This document shows, piece by piece, positions 24,700-36,793 of a stretch of 64,000 nucleotides of DNA (position 1 is the first letter of the stretch; each line of letters begins with the position of its first letter). The notes beneath the pieces were generated by a model, which saw only the letters and a program-made list of their open reading frames with translations, did no database searches and was not told where the DNA came from. A program made the translations under genes and the position numbers. Origin of the DNA: Cantharellus purpuraceus (taxonomy: Eukaryota; Basidiomycota; Agaricomycetes; Cantharellales; Hydnaceae); assembly GCA_025174535.1 (NCBI GenBank), contig JALBUN010000047.1:248001-312000 (forward strand), in the 5' to 3' direction.

Positions 24700-26115
24700 A
24701 ACGAGTTCAAATATCCTTGTCTCCAGTGTGAGTGGCAACTTACTTGTCTGATGCCGCCTGAACTGCGGCTTGTTCTTCCCGTGATGACATGGAACACTTC
24801 GATGGAAAAAATGAAGGTTGAGGCGTATCGAGTGGAATAGAATGTCGAGTGCGGATCTGAGGATGAGGTGGGCGACCAGAGGCCTATATTTCGGGAGAGC
24901 GCTACCTGTGCCAGCGATGCCATAGCAAAAGTTCCTTCCTCATTCCCATAGTGATGGTGGAGGTACAGAAGCTGTGTGTGGAACTAATGTGGCTCCGTAG
25001 GTTCGTCCCGGGATGAAACAAGTTCTAAACTGTTCCCACCGCGGAAGATCTCTTAGATCTTGGTGGAAGGGTATCAAAGCAGATGTCCTTGTCGATATAA
25101 AGATAGCAGACCAGCAGACCCGTGCACATGTGCGTATGCGCACTCACGACCATTACTGAGCTCAGACGAGGGTTACTGACCGTTGTTGAATCCTTTGACA
25201 ACTTATCGATGAAGACATGTGCCTCCATCGATTTAAGTTCTGATTCATTAGAAGTGGCCGACAAGTCACGGAGGTGATGGAAGATCTGGATACGAAATGA
25301 GATGTTGCGACAGCTGCCACATACGGCTTGCAACAGACTGGAGCAGAAAACCTAAAACTGTCATCAGTTTCTGTTGGTAGCGACAGAGGAATTGGGATGT
25401 GTATCCAGATCATAGGACAACAAAGCATCCGTGCATCTAAAAGAACCATAGCCAGCGCTAGATGGTATTTCCATGTCTCGTTATGGATGAAACGCGCAGC
25501 ATTGGTGGCGATCCGCGGTTGTGTTCGAGAGTGGTATGTCGAATTGCAGCCTCTCCGTAACGGTGTACACAGATATAGGACTCAGAGCCTATGCACTAGA
25601 GTTTCCAAGCTCAAAAAAGTAATTCCAATTCTGATTTGTGAGCAGAAGTGCGAGATGATAAAATGGAAGTGGCGGACTCAGGTGATAGGCTGAACAGTTG
25701 ACTTCAGCTCAATTGAGTTCGGTAGCTGAGACTTATCCAGACTAGACTTATATATACCCATCTTGAGGTCCAGTCTAAGTATATGCATGTGACACCTGGT
25801 CGGCCATACTCGTGTTTGTCGACATACAATGTGAATGTACCCAGAATTCAACTGAGAATGGCGGCGGATCGTCAAAATCAGTGATGTGACACTGTGACCC
25901 AGAATGACTTGCTCTCTCAGTACCTGATTCGGGCCGTGCCTTCTTCTTAGTTTAGACAGCACTACTGGTCGGGGCAAGGTGACCGGGTCCCATGACGCGA
26001 TTCTGTTGCTGAGGATGGCGCAATCCTAGCAGGTTCTGAGCATTCGAATTCTTTGGTGACATTATTGTGAAAGTCTTTATAAGAGTTTTTCCTGTGATAG
26101 TCTATTTTGTAAACC
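24700..26115. other. 1.4-kb region without a recognised gene
   Basis: Possible 5' exons of the DUF6533 gene (an ATG at 24923) and several open frames of 60-120 codons on both strands, none recognised. The last 100 bp are the promoter of the dioxygenase gene. Confidence 0.4.
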
Positions 26116-27795
26116 ATGGCTCCCGTCGCGACTACAACGTTGAATGGAGGATCTGACCCTCATGATCACGAAGTCAAAAAACAAGCCGAGTCGTTCTTTC
26201 TTACAAACCCATTTTACAGTCCTGCAGGAGAAGACGACAAAGATGACTCGTACAAGTACGCCAAGTATAAGGTAGGTGATCCCACTTCCGACATGATCAA
26301 AGCATGACGGATGAATGAACCAATAATTGAATGTTACAATTCAAGCCTTCATTCCCGAAGGTGGACTGGGAGCCGCTGAAGGAGCAGGCTGTCACCGATC
26401 GTGGACAATTCGCTGACCCCGAGAAGAAGGCACTCTTCTCCGCGGCCACCAAGGTCAAGCAGCTCACACCTTCCATCGGATGCGAGATTTCAGGAATTGA
26501 CTTGAGGACGTTGTCCAATACCCAAAAGGATGAGCTGTTAGTTTCTTTTCTCAAGCTTGTGTTGGGACTTTCCTTATTTACCTGGGTGGATGTGCAGTGC
26601 GTTGTTGGTTGCCGAACGCGGTGTTGTGTGTACGTCGTGCTTCTTCTTTATCGTTTAATCAGATAGGTATTGAATGGCCTGATAGTTTTCCGCAACCAAG
26701 CTATCAACGTCCACGAGCAGTTGGAACTGGCACGACACTTTGGGCCTTTGCACAAGCATCCGACTACCCCCGTCCCACGTGAACCTGGTCTAGAGGAAGT
26801 CCACGGTACGCTCGAAAAAGTTTGTTGAACTCTTTAACCGAATGATTGCCACAGTCGTGTATAACGATTCAGCCAGCAGAAGACCAGACACTACCGCGTA
26901 TTCTAAACTCGAGCTATTCCACAGTGATGTCACATTCGAGATGCAGCCACCTAGCGTGACATCGCTCAAGCTCTACACCGCCCCTGAGGTTGGGGGAGAC
27001 ACCATCTGGAGTTCTGGGTAAGTTGCAAGGTCCTGCAAGTTTGAGAATGGTCATGAATTTCGTATAGATACGCATTGTATTCCTCGCTCTCGCCCGGATT
27101 TCAAAAATATGTTGAGGGCCTTAGTGCTGTGCATAGTGCGGCAGCCCAGGCCCAGGGAGCGCGTGCTGCTGGTCTTCATGTTCGTCGTCAAGAAATTGAG
27201 ACGGTTCACCCTGGTAAGTCGCTCATTTTTACCCAGGTAAATACAAGGCACTGCTGATTATATGATAGTCGTGCGAGTACATCCTGTGACGGGTTGGAAG
27301 AGCGTATATGTTAACCCCGGTTAGTGTACTAGTCTAGCATTGCGCCCTTGACCCTCATTCTCCATTACAGGCTTTACTCGGCGCATCGTTGGAATACCCA
27401 AATCTGAGTCGGATAATGTCCTGCAATACCTCTTTACACAGATGACAGAGAATCCCGATTTCCAAGTGCGATTCAAGTGGGAGACGGATGACATTGCCTT
27501 CTGGGACAATAGAGTCAGTGCGATTTCTCTTTTGCTGAAAGTGGAGTAGATACGTGAAGATCTGACGGGTTGATCGCTGAAGATCGTCACACACTCTGCG
27601 ATTTTCGATTTCTGGCCACAGAGACGACACGCTCTGCGTGCGACTCCGCACGGGGAACGGCCCCTGTCCGTCGAAGCTTATGAGCGCTCTACTGGAAAGA
27701 AGGCCAAGGATAGGCAATTGGAGATATGGAAACAGCAGGGAATCGAGGCCCCAGTCTTATCTACGACCAATGGCCCAAGGGGCTACAATGACTGA
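26116..27795 (+). CDS. TauD/TfdA-type 2-oxoglutarate-dependent dioxygenase
   Basis: Fe(II)/2-oxoglutarate dioxygenase, the family of bacterial taurine dioxygenase and yeast sulfonate dioxygenase Jlp1, which releases sulfite from alkylsulfonates. The exact substrate cannot be told. Exons: 26116-26271, 26346-26536, 26598-26629, 26686-26805, 26855-27017, 27068-27213, 27269-27319, 27371-27513 and 27583-27795, giving 404 aa. Family landmarks: SIGCEISGIDLRTLSNTQKDE, FRNQAINVHEQLELARHFGP, the iron-binding HSD in ELFHSDVTFE, GGDTIWSSGYALYSSLSP, and the C-terminal VTHSAIFDF with the later Arg of RRHALRATPHGERP for 2-oxoglutarate. All key residues are present. A decayed partial copy lies about 4 kb upstream. 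Confidence 0.92.
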
Positions 27796-28262
27796 ATGAT
27801 AGATGTGACCCATCTCCGCCAATCGAGGCCCCGCGGGGTACTACATGTCATTACCGGTAGTAACATACACATCAACATTTCATCACTGTAATATGAGTTG
27901 TATATTGTTATCCGCCCTGGCTGTCTGTAGCGATGCCTTGTACTTTCTGCTGTTACTCCAGTAATAGTAGGAAACTAATGTCATGATATAGCGAACCTTA
28001 CGTAGACATTCATAAACCATCAACTTGATCAAAGGCTACTTGTCACGTGATGTCCCGTCGTTACTATGCTACAAGCACGCGAAGCTCGGAGCTAATATAC
28101 TAATAATGGTCCCGGATCCGCGTTTGGTTCCATCCCTCCATTCCCCCTTCGTCTCACTGCAACCGCGCATCTGCAGGGTGAGCCTCCAAAGTGGCTTGAC
28201 GAACGTCTCTTTCCCTTCTCCCCCACGTTCTTTAAAACCAGTACACTCTTTTGTTGAACGAC

Positions 28263-29278
28263 ATGGCTGACCCCAACTCCACTCCATCTACGCTTGGTTT
28301 ATCTACTACCATTATCGCGGGTATCATTATTGTTTCCGTGGCCGCACTGGTGTTGGCGGGCGTTCTCACGTATATCTTGTTACGAGGACGTAGAAACGGA
28401 AAGGCGAATGACGAAGAGAAGGCTGCAAGGATGTTGCAAGTGCAAGAAAGCATTGTCCAGACGTGAGCTGTTTTCTTTTATTTTCCATCAGCGTATTCTG
28501 ATCCCCCCGCAGGGATCTCCAACAGGCGAGATCACCAAACCCCTGTCTTGGTCGATCCGTTTCGAGACGCAACCTGACACCATCTATTATCCTTCCTTTA
28601 CCTGCACCCCCCATCCCTACAGCTCATCCCCGTCCCACCGTGGGCTCCCCAAGGCCCGCGATGCACATCTCGGGACGTTCCATGTCCTCCGTCGAGATCG
28701 TGGCGCACCACCAGGCCGCAGGCACCATGCCTCGCCCTTTCAGCCCCCACGGCATCACACAGCCCCCTCCCGCCTACGAAGCAGCAGGGGTGCGCACATC
28801 CACCGGCTCCGGCTCCTTCTCCTTCTCCCGCGCCTCCATCCTTCCCAGTAGCCTCCGCAATTCCTGTGGCTCCTCCCTACGCTCTTCACTGGGCTCAGCT
28901 AGCATGCGCCAGGACCCGGAGATGCTCAAAGTCCGGCACGTCTTCACACCGCTTCTCCCTGACGAGCTTGTGCTCCGGCTCAACGAGAAAGTCACGCTAA
29001 TTCGGACATTTGAAGACGGCTGGTGCGTTGTTGGGCGCAGGTCCCCATTTTATGCACCTGGGCTGGCCAAGCCGAATGACTATGCCTTCGGCCAGGGTGC
29101 TACTGCCGATGAAGTTGAGATCGGCGCGGTCCCGTCGTGGATATTTGAACGACGGGGACATGGGACGAAACCAGAACGCCCTATGCGCACTGTGAGTCTC
29201 GGTGTCACCTTGGTTGATGAAGGTGTGGGAAGCCCTACAGAGGCCAGAGATGGCGTGATGAGTTGGTCCAATTTCTAA
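28263..29278 (+). CDS. Single-pass membrane protein with an SH3 domain
   Basis: Two exons, 28263-28462 and 28513-29278, give 321 aa. Residues 13-40 form one strong transmembrane helix (TTIIAGIIIVSVAALVLAG) followed by basic RGRRNGK, placing the rest in the cytosol by the positive-inside rule. A Ser/Pro-rich linker includes PPAYE. The C-terminal third is an SH3 domain, starting VRHVFTPLLPDELVLRLNEK, then VTLIRTFEDGWCVVGR and ending GAVPSWIFER. Fungal proteins of this layout are common, but no specific partner can be assigned. SH3 domains bind proline-rich peptides, often in actin or cell-polarity pathways. Confidence 0.85.
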
Positions 29279-30395
29279 TGTGGAAAGACTTGATTCTCTC
29301 TCTGCGTACCCGTGGCTGTTAGTGTTCCCTCGCATCATGCATCTCTGGTCTCCAAATAACGTCTACGACGTTGTATCTCCTACTCCGAGCTCGGGAAGGC
29401 TCATACCCGTCTCGATGACAGTCCTTTTTACGAGGTTTACCTTTGCATTTTTTCCATTTATAGCATATCAAGTCCTCCCCGCAGGTCGCTCACCTTTTGT
29501 TCTCCGGATCGACTATCCGTGGTTCGTTCATAACTAGAAATGCTCGTGCATTCAACTCGATGAGTCATAGAACTCGACGTTACTCCCGTTGTACAGCAGA
29601 CTCGACGTCTTTTGCTCATTCACTCTCACTTACACTCTGTCATCATGTCACCATTACTTCACTTCTGTTCTCTTGCTTCACAAAAAAAGCAACCCACAGT
29701 CCCATTTAACCCCTACCAACGTCATTCAAATCCCCATGTATCAATATCCATATTGGTCATATACCCGCAAGCCGCATCGTATACCCCTTGCATCGATCTA
29801 CGTCCTAGGGTGTCAATGTGGGCTCTTTAGCTATGTATGTGCAATTTTTTTACGGTGTCCGCTTGATGCGATGTTATGTTATGGAATTATTTGTGGGTTT
29901 TAAGATGTGTGTGCGAGCTTTTCCGGTTGTAGCTGGAAGAGGTTTCGTGATATGTTTCTACGCTTTCGACTGGATAATTGTACCCCCTGTGTGCTATCCA
30001 ATTGTTGTCTTAGGCGAGTCCTTGGGGGCGTGCTGATTCAGCGTCTGCCGGACGGAAGCGGGTCGTGATTAACCGTGATTAATGTTAATGATCGATCTGA
30101 TCATTTAAAATTGATTGACCGACCGAGCCGCTTTGAAGGTCCATGCTACATCGCAGATATCGCTGCTCATCGAGTCCCAGGTTATCGAGTCGGTGAATTG
30201 CCATTTTATTTTCCTCATGTACAGTTGTACTTTCCTTTGGACATGAGGGTACAGTGACTTTTACATAGCCCGGGCACATGATCGCCGCCTTTGATGATCA
30301 TAATCGCCCGCATGTAAGTTTTTTTGTGTTGAGCGATGGATTAGGCTTTGCTACTTCATCCACACGTTACCGTGATATCGACTGCTGTATGTTCC
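29279..30395. other. Intergenic, no gene recognised
   Basis: 3' flank of the SH3 gene and about 1 kb with short open frames only. No repeat or RNA gene was recognised. Confidence 0.45.
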
Positions 30396-31870
30396 TTATC
30401 TCGCTGTATTAGGATGCGTCTCCTGTGTATGCTTGGGATCAACATAGGTGGCACGATGACCCTCGGGGTACATGCAGCACAGAAGCCTCATCACATGATG
30501 TGCTACATGGGATATGACATAGAAACGGAGGTGCTCGAGAGTGTCAAACGGAATGCTACATACAAAGTCACTGCTCGTGCCCAGACCCTCAAAGCGGAAG
30601 AACACATCACCACAACCGTCGACACCCGCCCACACGGTGTTGCACTTCTCGAGGACTGTACGTGCGTCGTCAATTGTCCTCCTCATGGACACATCAGCTT
30701 TGCCTGAGCCTTCGACTTCAAAGTCAAAGGCAATGCTTGAGCTGCTTTGTGTCGTGGCGCTACCCGCTTGCGCAGTGCAGTGCAGCACTGTGCTCTCCAA
30801 CCCACGAGTAGTCGCTGCCACTGTCGTTGTGTTCGTTGTCTTGCTCTGCCAGGTGCATTGCTGACAAGTATGTGCGGCGGTGGCACCGCACACGGTACCT
30901 TGCAATGCCACAAGCATCACGCAGTATTTCTAACGACAGCCGTGTTGTGGAACGACGTACACGAGGACGTACAGAGCACACTCGTAGAGACACGGGTGAA
31001 GCAAGCAGCGACGAGGGGGAGTCTTCGTGGGACGAAAGAAGCTGCGACACACAAACCTTTTCATCGCAGGTTCACACGTGCTCAGACGGTGAGAGTGAGA
31101 TGGTGATGGTGATGGTGGAGGGTGAGCCGATCAAGGGTCTCGAGAAGGGCTCTCACTTTGACGCGATACATGACGCAGTCATCAAGAACAACCGGTTGCG
31201 TCAGCTGCCCACGGGCACCATGCTGCACGTGCCTAACCTTGGCTACTGGATGCCACTCGCCAGCACAGAGAGCATGTAGTACCCTCCCACCGTGGCTGGG
31301 ATTGAGAATGCGACGGTTAGCTTCTACGATGCCGTCAGACCATTCAGGTGGCCAGGATCACATCGGTGCTGCACATTAGTGGCACCCTGTGAAAAGCAAC
31401 AGAACAGAGCAGGGTACAACAGAGCAAAGTGAACACAGCAGTGACACAACAAAGGACGAGACAGCACGACTAGTTGTCAGAGAGAAGGAAGTTGGCATCT
31501 ACTCTCACTGGCACTGGTGGCTGTGTAGGCGGCTTCCTTTCCACTCCTTGACGCGCATAGGTGACTTAGTGCTTGGGCCCATCACTTGAATGAGTGATGG
31601 CACGTAAGTTCAGTCTCCACACGTCAACCTCTGCGACCATGTCCTCGAGAGATCCCTCTGTCTTGGTCACTGATGCTTTCAGCTCAAAGTGCCCCTGAAT
31701 GAGCACAGATGGCGGTGAGGTTCTTCTCCATCCTACCGTTGATGTCCATGGTTTCACTGTCTTCCATGCCTTCGCGCAGCACCCTGACATTGTCACTCTT
31801 GTACTTCATGCCCGTCCACCTACAGTCGTCAGACACACCTGTAAAAGTAATTATGCGGCTATGGAGATAC

Positions 31871-31993
31871 TCAGTGTCTGGTAAGAACACTGGAATAATA
31901 TTGGATAGTACCTATGGAGATACTATGCTACTGTAAGTGAATGCGAAACGAATTGAGAACGGATGCTCACCTCAGTGTCTGGTAAGAACACTG
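31871..31993. repeat. 22-bp exact direct repeat with palindromic ends
   Basis: The words at 31871-31892 and 31972-31993 are identical. Each begins cagtgt and ends acactg (after the first t), so each copy is an imperfect palindrome around ctggtaaga. 'tatggagatact' also recurs nearby (31858 and 31912). Confidence 0.7.
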
Positions 31994-32469
31994 AGGTGTT
32001 ACATGAGTCGGTCACGCCTGTATAGCTGGTGTGAGTCACGTGCGTTCTAGCTTACTAGCGCCGTTGCCTCAACAACACCCCACCAATGGACTCGATCTTC
32101 ACCCGTTCTCTACGTTCGCTGTGTCGAAGTTGGAAGGAACGCGCTAGCGTGTTCTGTTGGGTCCACGCCGGTCTACAAACTTACACAGTCAGTCGCAGTT
32201 GTACTGACTGTTTATGGATATGGCGCCGAACAGGTATATAATGTTGAAAAATTTTCTTAGTAGAGTTTTCCCTCAGTCTTCGTACTATCGAGGCTGGGGT
32301 TCGTACTACAATCGCTTCCTTAGATCGAGTTAATTCCTAACATTCCTTTCTAGTCTCTCATTTCATAGCTCCCGCTGCGCATTACTATTTCAACAGTCAA
32401 CCCAGTCTGTGAGTTCGGACATGAGATCAGCAGGCACAGTTCAGCAGGCACAGCCACCGCTATCTTTTT

Positions 32470-32735
32470 CTGGTCCCACTTACCACCGAGACCCGTAATC
32501 TTCCTGTTCAGACAGTCCTTGATGCACACACCGTGGCTCTCAGCACCACTGATGAGGATCTGTCTACTATCTGTGTGCTTTCAAATTTGGCTAGGTGAAT
32601 CATGACCAAGGATGGTGTCATGTATCTGTGGAGACGGACCCTCATCAGTGGTGCTGAGAGTCATAGTGTGTGCATCAAGGACTGTCACTTGATGAACAAG
32701 AAGATTGCGGGTCTCGGTGGTAAGTGGGACCAGGA
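32470..32735. repeat. Inverted repeat, arms about 90 bp, spacer about 85 bp
   Basis: The arm 32470-32556 is nearly the reverse complement of 32641-32735. 'ctggtcccacttaccaccga', 'acagtccttgatgcacacac' and 'ctctcagcaccactgatgag' recur inverted, with one 8-bp indel and a few mismatches. This is a recent inverted duplication, since the match is high. Confidence 0.85.
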
Positions 32736-32937
32736 AAAGGTAGCGCTGGGGTACACGACAGCGACAGAGACTGAGTAACATATCAAAAAGCGCTTGACAT
32801 TCTCCAAGTCCCATCATCCCCGCCCGTGCGCACGGCGTGCCGCTGCTGCTGGAGCTCGTCGTTCTTCCATCATGACTGTGGCTCTGCAACCTGGGGACGT
32901 CACCAGGCCAGAGACGACATTCGGCGGGTGCACCCAA

Positions 32938-33264
32938 CTCGACGCGACGCTCATGCCGGGAATTCTATCCATATTCCTCCTATCGATCTAGGATGATGAG
33001 TCGTATGTATTTCTCAATGCGGGGCGGTGCTTGGAAGCTATGGGTGAACATCTATGGGAGGGTATTGCGGGTCATTGTTAATGGGGTTATATGGCACGCG
33101 CCAACTTGCACTGTTCTTTTGTCGTGATGCTGATTTTGATGGTCCCAACTTCAATAACAGGTGACCATCGGTAACTTTATTCGCGTTTACGGAGTATATA
33201 ACGAAAAGAACTAGTGGCTTGAGGCATCAGTGAGAGCTCAGGCATGAGAATAGACTAACCATAC
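32938..33264. other. Gap downstream of the second DUF6535 gene
   Basis: About 330 bp between the unrecognised locus and the DUF6535 stop codon. Nothing was recognised. Confidence 0.5.
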
Positions 33265-36200
33265 CTAACAGATCTGGACATTCCTCTGGGAGGCAACCAG
33301 CAACTCGGATATTTGCTTGTGTAGAGTTGGGAGGACCCGCTTCAAAAATGGGTCTTGTATGTGTTGGATACCATCCCATTCATGTTGTGGATCTTCTTCG
33401 TCAAGTTTACTGCACACCTTTTCAACCAACTCTATTAGACGGTTGCTTGCTTCACTCTCGTCCCGTTGTCTCCTTGCATATTCAACAAGCGACGGAAGAG
33501 CTGCACGGCACTCCTTAGTAGAAACGTCCGACATACCGGTCCCCCGCCTCCTTCTAAAGCCGTTAAGATTGAATATGTAACGCCAGGCTCGCAGAATAAG
33601 TGGCCAAATTGACTCCGCCTGGACTGCGGTAGACAATGGGTGTTGTTTGCCAGCTGCATCAATTATTGCAAAAATGTGCGCAACAGGTACAGCATAATCG
33701 TCAAATTCATCACCTCCTTTGGAAGACAGTGTTTTTGCAGTGGCAAGACAGTTGTTGAAATGACCGTTCTGCTGAAGTTGAGGATGCCAAGTGGACTCTT
33801 GGGAAAGGGCACAAAGTAACCTGGGGTAGGGAGTATGATGGAGCGAGAAGAAAGAGAGGTGTATGAATGGGCAATTGGTAGGCATTTGTGAAGCAAGTAG
33901 GAGGACCGTTGAAGCCAGCGCTTGTGAGAACTGTGTTCGGAGTAATTCATCGTCGCGACCCATTGAAGCCACTCTTGACCGAATGACACAAGCCGTATGC
34001 AGGGCTGCAGTGTCACCCTTGCCCATGAAACGCATCAGCATGTCAATGTAACAGCGCTCCCGGTCCGGGGTACTCGGCGATCCACACAACCACTCCAACA
34101 AAAAAAGTGTGTGTCTGATTGCCTCATCATCTGTGCCTTGACAAATGCGTAGATGGTAACCCACAAGCAGGTCAAACTGATCCTTGGTGGAAAGCCCACT
34201 TGCATTCTGGAGCGGGGCTGGAAGAAGGATACAAATAAGATGGGCGACACTCTTGGATCGGACTTGATCATCCCCCAGTGTGCCAGAATCATCCGCGATT
34301 AAAGAACAACACAATTAGAGAGCCCGTTTGAATCCGCGATGATCGCTGACCACATAATTTGTGTCCAAGCATGCAAGCAGTAGATGAATCAGCCTCAGTG
34401 AATTCCCGTGCCATCTGTGATTGCGAATCTCATCAAGAAGTACAGCTAGCGTGCGATTCATAGCTGTTTGTTGAAATGCTTCAATGGTTTGACTGCAGAA
34501 GCGATAAGTTAACAATGGACTATCCCAAATGTCTATCTTCTTACCTCTTGTCAAGCCTCACCAAGTCCCGTCGATCAATGTGAAGGCCGACTAGCATGCC
34601 TGCTAGTAATACACAGTCCGCCACCAGGCGTCGGGGGGAGAAGGGTGACTTGGAGCCAAGGCAGATGCCAATGAATTTAATTGCAAAGGCGTCAAATTCA
34701 GGATCATGTTTAGCCTTGTGCAGACGGTAAGTGAACATATGTGCCATCCACATCCTGTCTGATAAAGGGAGGCGCGTCATGTCTAGATGATTGGGTGGTT
34801 CATCTACGGCAGAGCAAACGACCAGAAAGCCTGGATCATCTGGGATCATGTGCCAGTACGTGCCATGGGCATAATCACCTTTGAAGACTATGTCACCGTC
34901 GGTGTATATATCAAACGGGTTGTTCAAATCTCGTTCAACACAAAATCGCCACATTGCTTTCAAACACGCCACCGCGCCTACTTGTGCGAGGGGAAGAATC
35001 TGCCGATCAGGGTCAAAGCACGCATAGAAGCCACTTTTCAATCTGTCCACGAGCGCGTCAGTTACCTCCACTCTGGCCGGCCATTCAATCACCGGTACTA
35101 TTCCGGCTGCTGCAGTTATAATGTCTATGTCTCAAGTGCCCACTGAACAGCACGGGGTGGCACAGCGTCTGCTGGTGAAAACTCGGCATGTGACCCTGGA
35201 AAACTATAATCAAGCTGATTGGAAGACAACATCTGTTCCCCAGTAGCTCCTAACTGCTCCAACCCTATAACCGCCTCTGGGCCGGCAGTCGGCAGGGGGG
35301 CTTGGGAGAGACATGGGGCAAAACGCACAATCCATTCCAAGATCAGGCTCTTTGCAGCGGAAAAGGCATTCCTCGAGAACTTTCGAAAGCGATCCGGCAT
35401 GCCTTCCCATGTTTTTGCAACCGACATTCTAAAGGGAGTCACACGCTGAAGTACCATTGACACCGGCGTCTGGAATGGACAGTCGGGCGATTTCAGCGGA
35501 CACCACGGTGAAGAAATAGAATATAGATCCGAACGTCGTTGTCGCTATACTTACACTTGCAACTGCATGTTGCAAAGTCCAGATATTGGCGGCGAGAGCA
35601 ATCCCAAAAAAGAGCAGCGACATCTGGAGTAAGATCGGCAGAGTGGCGATGATGGTGTTGAAATGCCATGCTGCCAGTGTGTCCAGCTTCTTCTGTCTAC
35701 GCTGGCAGCGTTCGTGCAACGTGCCTTGTCCGAAACGCATTGTTTTGAAGTGGCCTAGCCATTGTTTTCCTAGCACTGCACCGAATGCAGCTAAAAGACT
35801 ATTCGAGAGGCCTGTGTATGCCAGCGTCTGAATCCAAATAGTGGTAGAGCTCGGTCCAGTCCAGACGGGAGGGGATGCCTGCTGCACAGGAAACATAGGA
35901 CTGTTGATTGTGTTGATTAATATCATTAAGAGGGAGTTGGTGGTGTCGCTGGGAGCTGGACTGAGACTCGATTGCATGTTGACAATGAAAGCCGAGCTGA
36001 CAGCCGAGAATAAACCAGCCTGAACGATGTGTTTTTAAGTGATAATCAACGTAAAGAACGGAACACATACGAATATGAGCAGTACATCTAGACCACCGTT
36101 GTGTCTCTCGATCAGCTCGTCATCATGTTGTTTAGCCACGCGTTCATATGTAGACCAGAAACGGGAGGGGGAATCCTTTCTCGTGCGTTCAAACATATCT

Positions 36201-36793
36201 GATTCATACATGATATCGAGAATGTCTTGGAGGAGGGTTTCAGATCTGGTCCCCGACCATCAGCACGCAGTTAGATCAAGAAGTGTAGACGCTCACTTTG
36301 TCGTTGGTTTATCCCACGCGATAGGCTCAGCATTATTGGCGCCAGGCTCCTGTGTTGCCGACGTTGTTGGGACACCAGCTTGGGGGGTATCTGAAACTTG
36401 CAAGGGAGATTGTGGTTTGTGCATGGTGTCTATCACACCTTGTAGGCTGGCTTCCGGCCTGGTGGCAGGCCATCCTTTTTCACATGTTAGATCAATAATG
36501 CGCACTCATTGAACCATCCCATTATACTCGCCGTCATATGATGTGTCAATTGACTCATCCTGATCCCGGTGAGCTAGAGGAGGCCCTATGTACCCTGTCC
36601 GATGTGGTGGCGGAGTGTGTGATTTGTGCCCAGTGTCTGTTGCATCGTGAAGGGGTCTCTCTGGCCTGATTGCACGCCGTCAGCATCCATTTTGAATGTA
36701 AGATCAGGAGGCGCGCACTCACCGAGTCGACGGTTGACCCTGAGACTCTGCGGGGGCCGGTGGTTTACTTGCTCGCACTGTGGGGTTAGACAT
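33265..36793 (-). CDS. DUF6535-domain membrane protein with two apparent frameshifts
   Basis: The start is at 36793 (MSNPTVRASKPPAPAESQG) and is followed by small polar exons, then the pre-domain segment (FWSTYERVAKQHDDELIERH) and the DUF6535 core from about 36019, including LLAAFGAVLGKQWLGHFKT. Homology to the first copy continues through IEWPARVEVTDALVDRL (35092-34541), SQTIEAFQQTAMNRTLAVLL (34494 down) and a long helical C-terminus ending RNVQIC at 33265. Two joins are out of frame compared with the paralogue: near 35498, where FFTVVS must shift to reach LKSPDCPFQTPVS, and near 35127, where QWALET must shift to reach DIITAAAG. No short intron explains either. It is a pseudogene in early decay, or the assembly has two small errors. 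Confidence 0.7.
36220..36725 (-). repeat. Tandemly duplicated small exons in the DUF6535 N-terminus
   Basis: Three segments about 210 bp apart (near 36205-36300, 36421-36512 and 36635-36725) resemble one another: a ctggt/ctggc block, then ccatca or ccatcc, then ttagatcaa or taagatcag, then gc-cactca at the donor side. Each spans an exon-intron junction, so small N-terminal exons appear to have been duplicated with their introns. Similarity is moderate and was judged by eye. Confidence 0.5.

Larger units (their letters stand above)
30396..32937 (-). other. Unrecognised locus with broken coding-like segments
   Basis: Minus-strand stretches read like protein: 32937-32581 (including YLFLVPLTTETRNLLVHQVT), 31890-31566 (including EGMEDSETMDINGRMEKNL and TEGSLEDMVAEVDVWRLNL) and 30920-30396 (including TIDDARTVLEKCNTVWAG). 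On the plus strand 30827-31279 is also open (150 codons, ending GTMLHVPNLGYWMPLASTES). None is recognised, and I cannot decide which strand is coding. The locus contains an inverted repeat at its 5' end and a 22-bp direct repeat. It could be a decayed transposon or a fast-evolving gene. Confidence 0.3.
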
